Positions 61,144 through 64,000 of a stretch of DNA of 64,000 nucleotides are shown here, one piece after another. Within the stretch, counting starts at the first letter, position 1; each line of letters starts with the position of its first letter. The stretch is from Oscillospiraceae bacterium. Its GTDB lineage: Bacteria > Bacillota > Clostridia > Oscillospirales > Acutalibacteraceae. The stretch lies in the NCBI GenBank assembly GCA_022650485.1, contig JALCPP010000005.1, positions 62,001 through 126,000 on the forward strand, written 5' to 3'. A program made the translations under genes and the position numbers. Under the pieces are notes generated by a model. That model was not told the origin of the DNA. It did no database searches and worked only from the letters and a program-made list of their open reading frames with translations.

Positions 61144-62135
61144 TGCCATTGATTAACAGATGCGGTGGTGGAGGGGGTTCTTCAACCCCTTCAATTTTTG
61201 GGGATGGCAGCGACGGAGATGTAATCATCAGTAGCGATACTACATTGCCCGTTGCAGTGCCCCATCAGTCAATTGTAGAGAAAAATTATAAATCATTAAC
61301 CATCGAATCAGGTGCAGTATTGAGCTGTGATTCATGGAATACTGGGCTGATTCTTCGTGTCAAGGGTGACTGCACGATTCACGGGACCATAGACCAATCA
61401 GGAAAGGCGCCGAAAACGAATCCGAATAATAATTATCCCTATCCTGCGCAATTAGTATGTGGAAACGGAGGAAATGGGGGGAACCTCTGGAGGTACACAG
61501 CCACGTCCGGCGGGACTGGAATGTTGGCTAGACCATATGGTGGAGGATACGGTGGTGGAGGTACTGGCGGATATGGCGGCAACAATGGCGGCGACGGTGG
61601 TTCAAGCACCGGAATAACAGTTGATGTACCAACTATATTTATCGGAGGACAGCCTAAATCCACGCACGAAGTAGGAAATCCGGGAACATTTGGAGGAGGA
61701 GGAAGCGGTGGTGGCACTAGCGAGTATGGTGCTTGCGCGGGCGGAAATTTGGCGGGTGCTGACGGTGGTTCCGATGGCAGTAATGGCTCAGGCGGAGCTG
61801 GAGGAGGCGCTGGAAACTACGGTGGTGGCGTTATTATGTTGTATGTCGGTAGAAATCTGAACATTGATGGCAATATTAAATGCAATGGCGGTAACGGCGG
61901 AAACGGTGGCGTTATAACAGTAGGTTCTGGCGACAACGGCGCAGGTGGAGGAGGCGCGGGTGGAGGAGCTATTTACATTTGCCATAAGGGGACATATACA
62001 AACACAGGGGGTATGCAGGTAAATGGAGGTTCAGGAGGCACTGGAGCGGCCCTCGGCCAAAGTGGTTCTGCAAACGGTTCCGCTGGTGGCATTGGTTCCA
62101 TCACAGTCTTATCTTATGATGATTTGGAGGTTTAA
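61143..62135 (+). CDS. glycine-rich tail fibre protein
   Basis: 330 residues. N-terminal about 100 residues beta-rich; residues 110-320 are dominated by GGxGG repeats (for example GGGYGGGGTGGYGGNNGGDGG) interrupted by short beta segments. Resembles polyglycine-helix adhesin tips, so it is probably a receptor-binding or fibre tip protein. Codon use for Gly is mixed, not a simple repeat. Confidence 0.8.
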   Translation: MPLINRCGGGGGSSTPSIFGDGSDGDVIISSDTTLPVAVPHQSIVEKNYKSLTIESGAVLSCDSWNTGLILRVKGDCTIHGTIDQSGKAPKTNPNNNYPYPAQLVCGNGGNGGNLWRYTATSGGTGMLARPYGGGYGGGGTGGYGGNNGGDGGSSTGITVDVPTIFIGGQPKSTHEVGNPGTFGGGGSGGGTSEYGACAGGNLAGADGGSDGSNGSGGAGGGAGNYGGGVIMLYVGRNLNIDGNIKCNGGNGGNGGVITVGSGDNGAGGGGAGGGAIYICHKGTYTNTGGMQVNGGSGGTGAALGQSGSANGSAGGIGSITVLSYDDLEV

Positions 62136-62138
62136 CAT

Positions 62139-62501
62139 ATGTCTAAAGAAATGCGCGTTGTAATTTTTCATAATGGTGTCGATTCCAGCAAAACTTATGC
62201 TGAGCAGCTTGCTGGACAAATTGACAGCGAAACAACGCTTTTAAATTTCCGCGACCCGCATCCATGTGCGGAGGCTTTGCCGCTGCGGGCTTCTCCCGAT
62301 GTGGCACTCCTACTTTTTGTGGATTCGTTGGAAGACGTTCAGGCACAAGTTGATGTTCTCCGACAGATTGGGTATATCAGCAAGCAGGATGATGCTCTGA
62401 CAGTCGTCGATGAACTGATTGACTCGGCGGGAGATAACATTTCGGATGAACTGGCAACAAAGATAGCGAATACGTTCTACAGGGAAGGTGACGTGCAATG
62501 A
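62139..62501 (+). CDS. hypothetical tail-end protein
   Basis: 120 residues. MRVVIFHNGVDSSKTYAEQLAGQI, then VALLLFVDSLEDVQAQVDVLRQIGYISKQDDALTVVDELID. Possibly a fibre-assembly or host-contact protein; no family recognised. GGAGG upstream; overlaps the next short gene by 4 bases. Confidence 0.68.
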   Translation: MSKEMRVVIFHNGVDSSKTYAEQLAGQIDSETTLLNFRDPHPCAEALPLRASPDVALLLFVDSLEDVQAQVDVLRQIGYISKQDDALTVVDELIDSAGDNISDELATKIANTFYREGDVQ

Positions 62502-62653
62502 CCGGACGGTTAAAAAATCTGACTAAAGTAATTCAACGCCGAATTGCAGCCGGAGAAAAGCAGGATACTGTACTGGCAAATTACCTTTTGACGGATAGCG
62601 AAAAGGCGGAAATCATTGCCGAATTGGCGGTAACTACCAGCACGACAGCATGA
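62498..62653 (+). CDS. 51-residue protein, XkdX-like in place
   Basis: Short frame beginning with an ATG that overlaps the preceding stop (ATGA). Sequence starts MTGRLKNLTKVIQRRIAAGE and is helical, ending Thr-rich. Many Firmicutes phages have a 40-60 residue gene here, after the fibres and before the holin. Confidence 0.6.
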   Translation: MTGRLKNLTKVIQRRIAAGEKQDTVLANYLLTDSEKAEIIAELAVTTSTTA

Positions 62654-62700
62654 TCACCGGCGAGGATTATTCTCCGGCGGTGTAAAAGGAGGATTGCATA

Positions 62701-63015
62701 ATGCCAACGTGGGTGCTCTGGGTGCAAGCTCTCGGTGTTCCGTCGTTGATGGCAACGTTCGTGATTATTGGAGTCCAGCGCGCGTTAAAAAAGCGAGATG
62801 ATCAGGAAAAAGAACGCGAAAAGGCTCGGCAGGAGAACAACGTGCTGCTGATTCGGATGGTGGGCGCATCGATTGCACTAGGTGAAGCCACGGCCCATGC
62901 CGTACAGCTTGGACACCCAAACGGGGACATGGAATCGGCGCTTTCGTATGCGCAACAGGTCAAGCATGAGCAAAAGGATTTCCTAACGGAACAGGCACAA
63001 AAAAATATTGCTTAG
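62701..63015 (+). CDS. single-span membrane protein, holin or lysis accessory
   Basis: 104 residues with one membrane segment (VLWVQALGVPSLMATFVIIGVQRAL), then a highly charged helix and a C-terminal helical domain. AAAAGGAGG upstream. Directly before the endolysin gene, so a lysis role is likely. Confidence 0.7.
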   Translation: MPTWVLWVQALGVPSLMATFVIIGVQRALKKRDDQEKEREKARQENNVLLIRMVGASIALGEATAHAVQLGHPNGDMESALSYAQQVKHEQKDFLTEQAQKNIA

Positions 63016-63027
63016 GGGGGATTCGAA

Positions 63028-63933
63028 ATGAACGGTATTGATGTATCAAAATATCAGAACCATATTAACTGGTCCAAGGTAGATGCTCATGGGATCGATT
63101 TTGCTCTGGTCCGCATTGGTATGGGCAACACAGCAAATCAGGTTGATCCGTATTTCCGCGAAAATGTAGACCAGGCACTTGCGCATGGCCTGCATGTTGG
63201 TGGGTATTACTTCGGGTATGCAACATCAATACAGGACGCACAAAAGGAAGCAGATGTCTGCAACCAGCTATTGCAACCATATAAGGGCAAATTGACTTTT
63301 CCAATTGCCTATGATTACGAGTACAATTCCGTCGATTATTTCAGGCGCGTTATGGGCCGGGACCCGACAAATGCAGAAATTGATTCGTTTGCCTGTGCAT
63401 TTTTAGATAGGATGAAATCATACGGCTGGTTTGTGAATCTCTACACGAATATTGATTTTATCAGGTCCGGAAAATTCAAAACGGCAATCAAAAAATACGA
63501 TATATGGCTGGCCGATTATTCGGGTGCCCCAGATTATCCGTGTTATATCCAGCAGACCGGCAGCACCGGGCATATTCCAGGCATTAATGGCAATGTGGAT
63601 ATTGATGTTTCATTCCGTGATTACCCAACCATGATTCGTGCGGGCGGGTACAATGGCTATCTAAAATCCGCGCGTACCGCGGTCCAGATCGACACGACGC
63701 AGAACATCGCGTTCAAGACTGGCGAAATGTACACGGTCAAAACGACCTCCGGACAGATGCCGGAATTGTACGCGGGCACGGACAATGTCGTAATCGTCAA
63801 ACACTGCAGGCGGGAAATGTCTTATGATTATTGGCATCTGATTTTCACTGGCAAACCAGGAACGGCAGCGGGAATCTTTACACGGCTGCCCGGGGAAGCA
63901 CCGGTAAAGCGCTTTGTAGCATCGGTGGCCTAA
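63028..63933 (+). CDS. endolysin, GH25 muramidase
   Basis: 301 residues. Cuts peptidoglycan to release virions. GIDVSKYQNHINW at the start, VGGYYFGYA and the catalytic-site YDYEY (residues 95-99, Asp96/Glu98) identify GH25; the catalytic domain ends near residue 205. The C-terminal 95 residues form a separate wall-binding-like domain (YLKSARTAVQIDTTQNIAFKTGEMYTVKTTSGQ). No signal peptide, so it needs a holin. Confidence 0.92.
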   Translation: MNGIDVSKYQNHINWSKVDAHGIDFALVRIGMGNTANQVDPYFRENVDQALAHGLHVGGYYFGYATSIQDAQKEADVCNQLLQPYKGKLTFPIAYDYEYNSVDYFRRVMGRDPTNAEIDSFACAFLDRMKSYGWFVNLYTNIDFIRSGKFKTAIKKYDIWLADYSGAPDYPCYIQQTGSTGHIPGINGNVDIDVSFRDYPTMIRAGGYNGYLKSARTAVQIDTTQNIAFKTGEMYTVKTTSGQMPELYAGTDNVVIVKHCRREMSYDYWHLIFTGKPGTAAGIFTRLPGEAPVKRFVASVA

Positions 63934-63973
63934 AATAACGGCTGGACAAAGGCCAGCAGAAAGAAGAATACAG

Positions 63974-64000
63974 ATGAACTGGAAAAAGAAATTGACTTCT
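63974..64000 (+). CDS. start of a probable phi-LC3-type holin (cut by window edge)
   Basis: Only MNWKKKLTS is visible. This matches the usual start of small phi-LC3-family holins, and the site after the endolysin suits it. An A/G-rich stretch with AAGAAG precedes it, a weak ribosome site. Confidence 0.4.

Larger units (their letters stand above)
29780..64000. mobile_element. prophage with contractile tail, left end and about 34 kb seen, right end off the window
   Basis: A continuous series of phage modules: serine integrase and lysogeny genes (minus), early replication genes, late regulator, lambda-like head genes, contractile tail and baseplate, fibres, lysis (all +). Every expected structural gene is present and intact by eye, so the element may still be functional. 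It is inserted inside a pdaB-like gene. Confidence 0.95.

Noticed and set aside
61500-62100. Gly-rich coding region as a DNA tandem repeat
   Set aside because: The repeat is at amino-acid level (GGxGG) with varied codons, so it is a protein feature and not a simple DNA repeat.

Overview
The window looks like a chromosome segment from a spore-forming, Gram-positive member of the Clostridia (Oscillospiraceae/Ruminococcaceae-like is my guess). The reasons are an alpha/beta-type SASP gene, a PdaB-like spore polysaccharide deacetylase, a T-box leader, strong AGGAGG ribosome binding sites with frequent TTG/GTG starts, and many 4-base ATGA/GTGA gene overlaps. No rRNA, tRNA or CRISPR array was seen.

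Positions 1-10962 hold an oligosaccharide uptake and phosphorolysis locus. A LacI-type repressor and a sugar-binding lipoprotein (cut by the window edge) lie on the minus strand. Divergent from them is a + strand operon: a GH125-like glycosidase, a GH65 glycoside phosphorylase, two ABC permeases, a GH31 alpha-glycosidase and beta-phosphoglucomutase. The two divergent promoters each have a matching operator-like site just downstream of the expected start, which suggests one repressor controls both directions. Imported glucosides would be cut by phosphorolysis to beta-glucose-1-phosphate, which PgmB turns into glucose-6-phosphate. No transport ATPase is present, so a shared MsmX-type ATPase is likely.

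Positions 11035-16674 are minus-strand metabolic genes: ilvE behind a T-box leader whose specifier I read as GUC (Val), an MFS transporter, a methylmalonate-semialdehyde-type aldehyde dehydrogenase and a DeoR-type regulator. Positions 16675-17492 are gene-free and AT-rich.

Positions 17493-28404 are a + strand surface glycosylation cluster: legB, legC, legG, legI, legH, ptmE and legF for CMP-legionaminic acid by a GDP-sugar route, two small helical proteins, a Maf/DUF115 glycosyltransferase, a GT2-TPR protein and a Ser/Thr-rich DUF4183-like protein. The minus strand then carries the SASP gene, an unknown gene and the 3' end of a pdaB-like deacetylase.

From about 29780 to the right edge lies a prophage. 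Its large serine integrase sits at the left end and it has split the deacetylase gene, leaving the C-terminal codons here; the 5' part should lie beyond 64000. The lysogeny genes are on the minus strand (integrase, zinc-ribbon membrane proteins, an HsdR_N-like nuclease, a repressor). Early genes are on the + strand (Cro-like, XRE, SSB, DUF3102, PrimPol-D5 helicase), followed by an ArpU/RinA-like late regulator with four 10-bp-phased repeats in front of a promoter. The head module is lambda-like, with a protease-capsid fusion, and the tail is contractile and P2/Mu-like, including a predicted -1 frameshift at T_TTT_TTG. The window ends in lysis genes.
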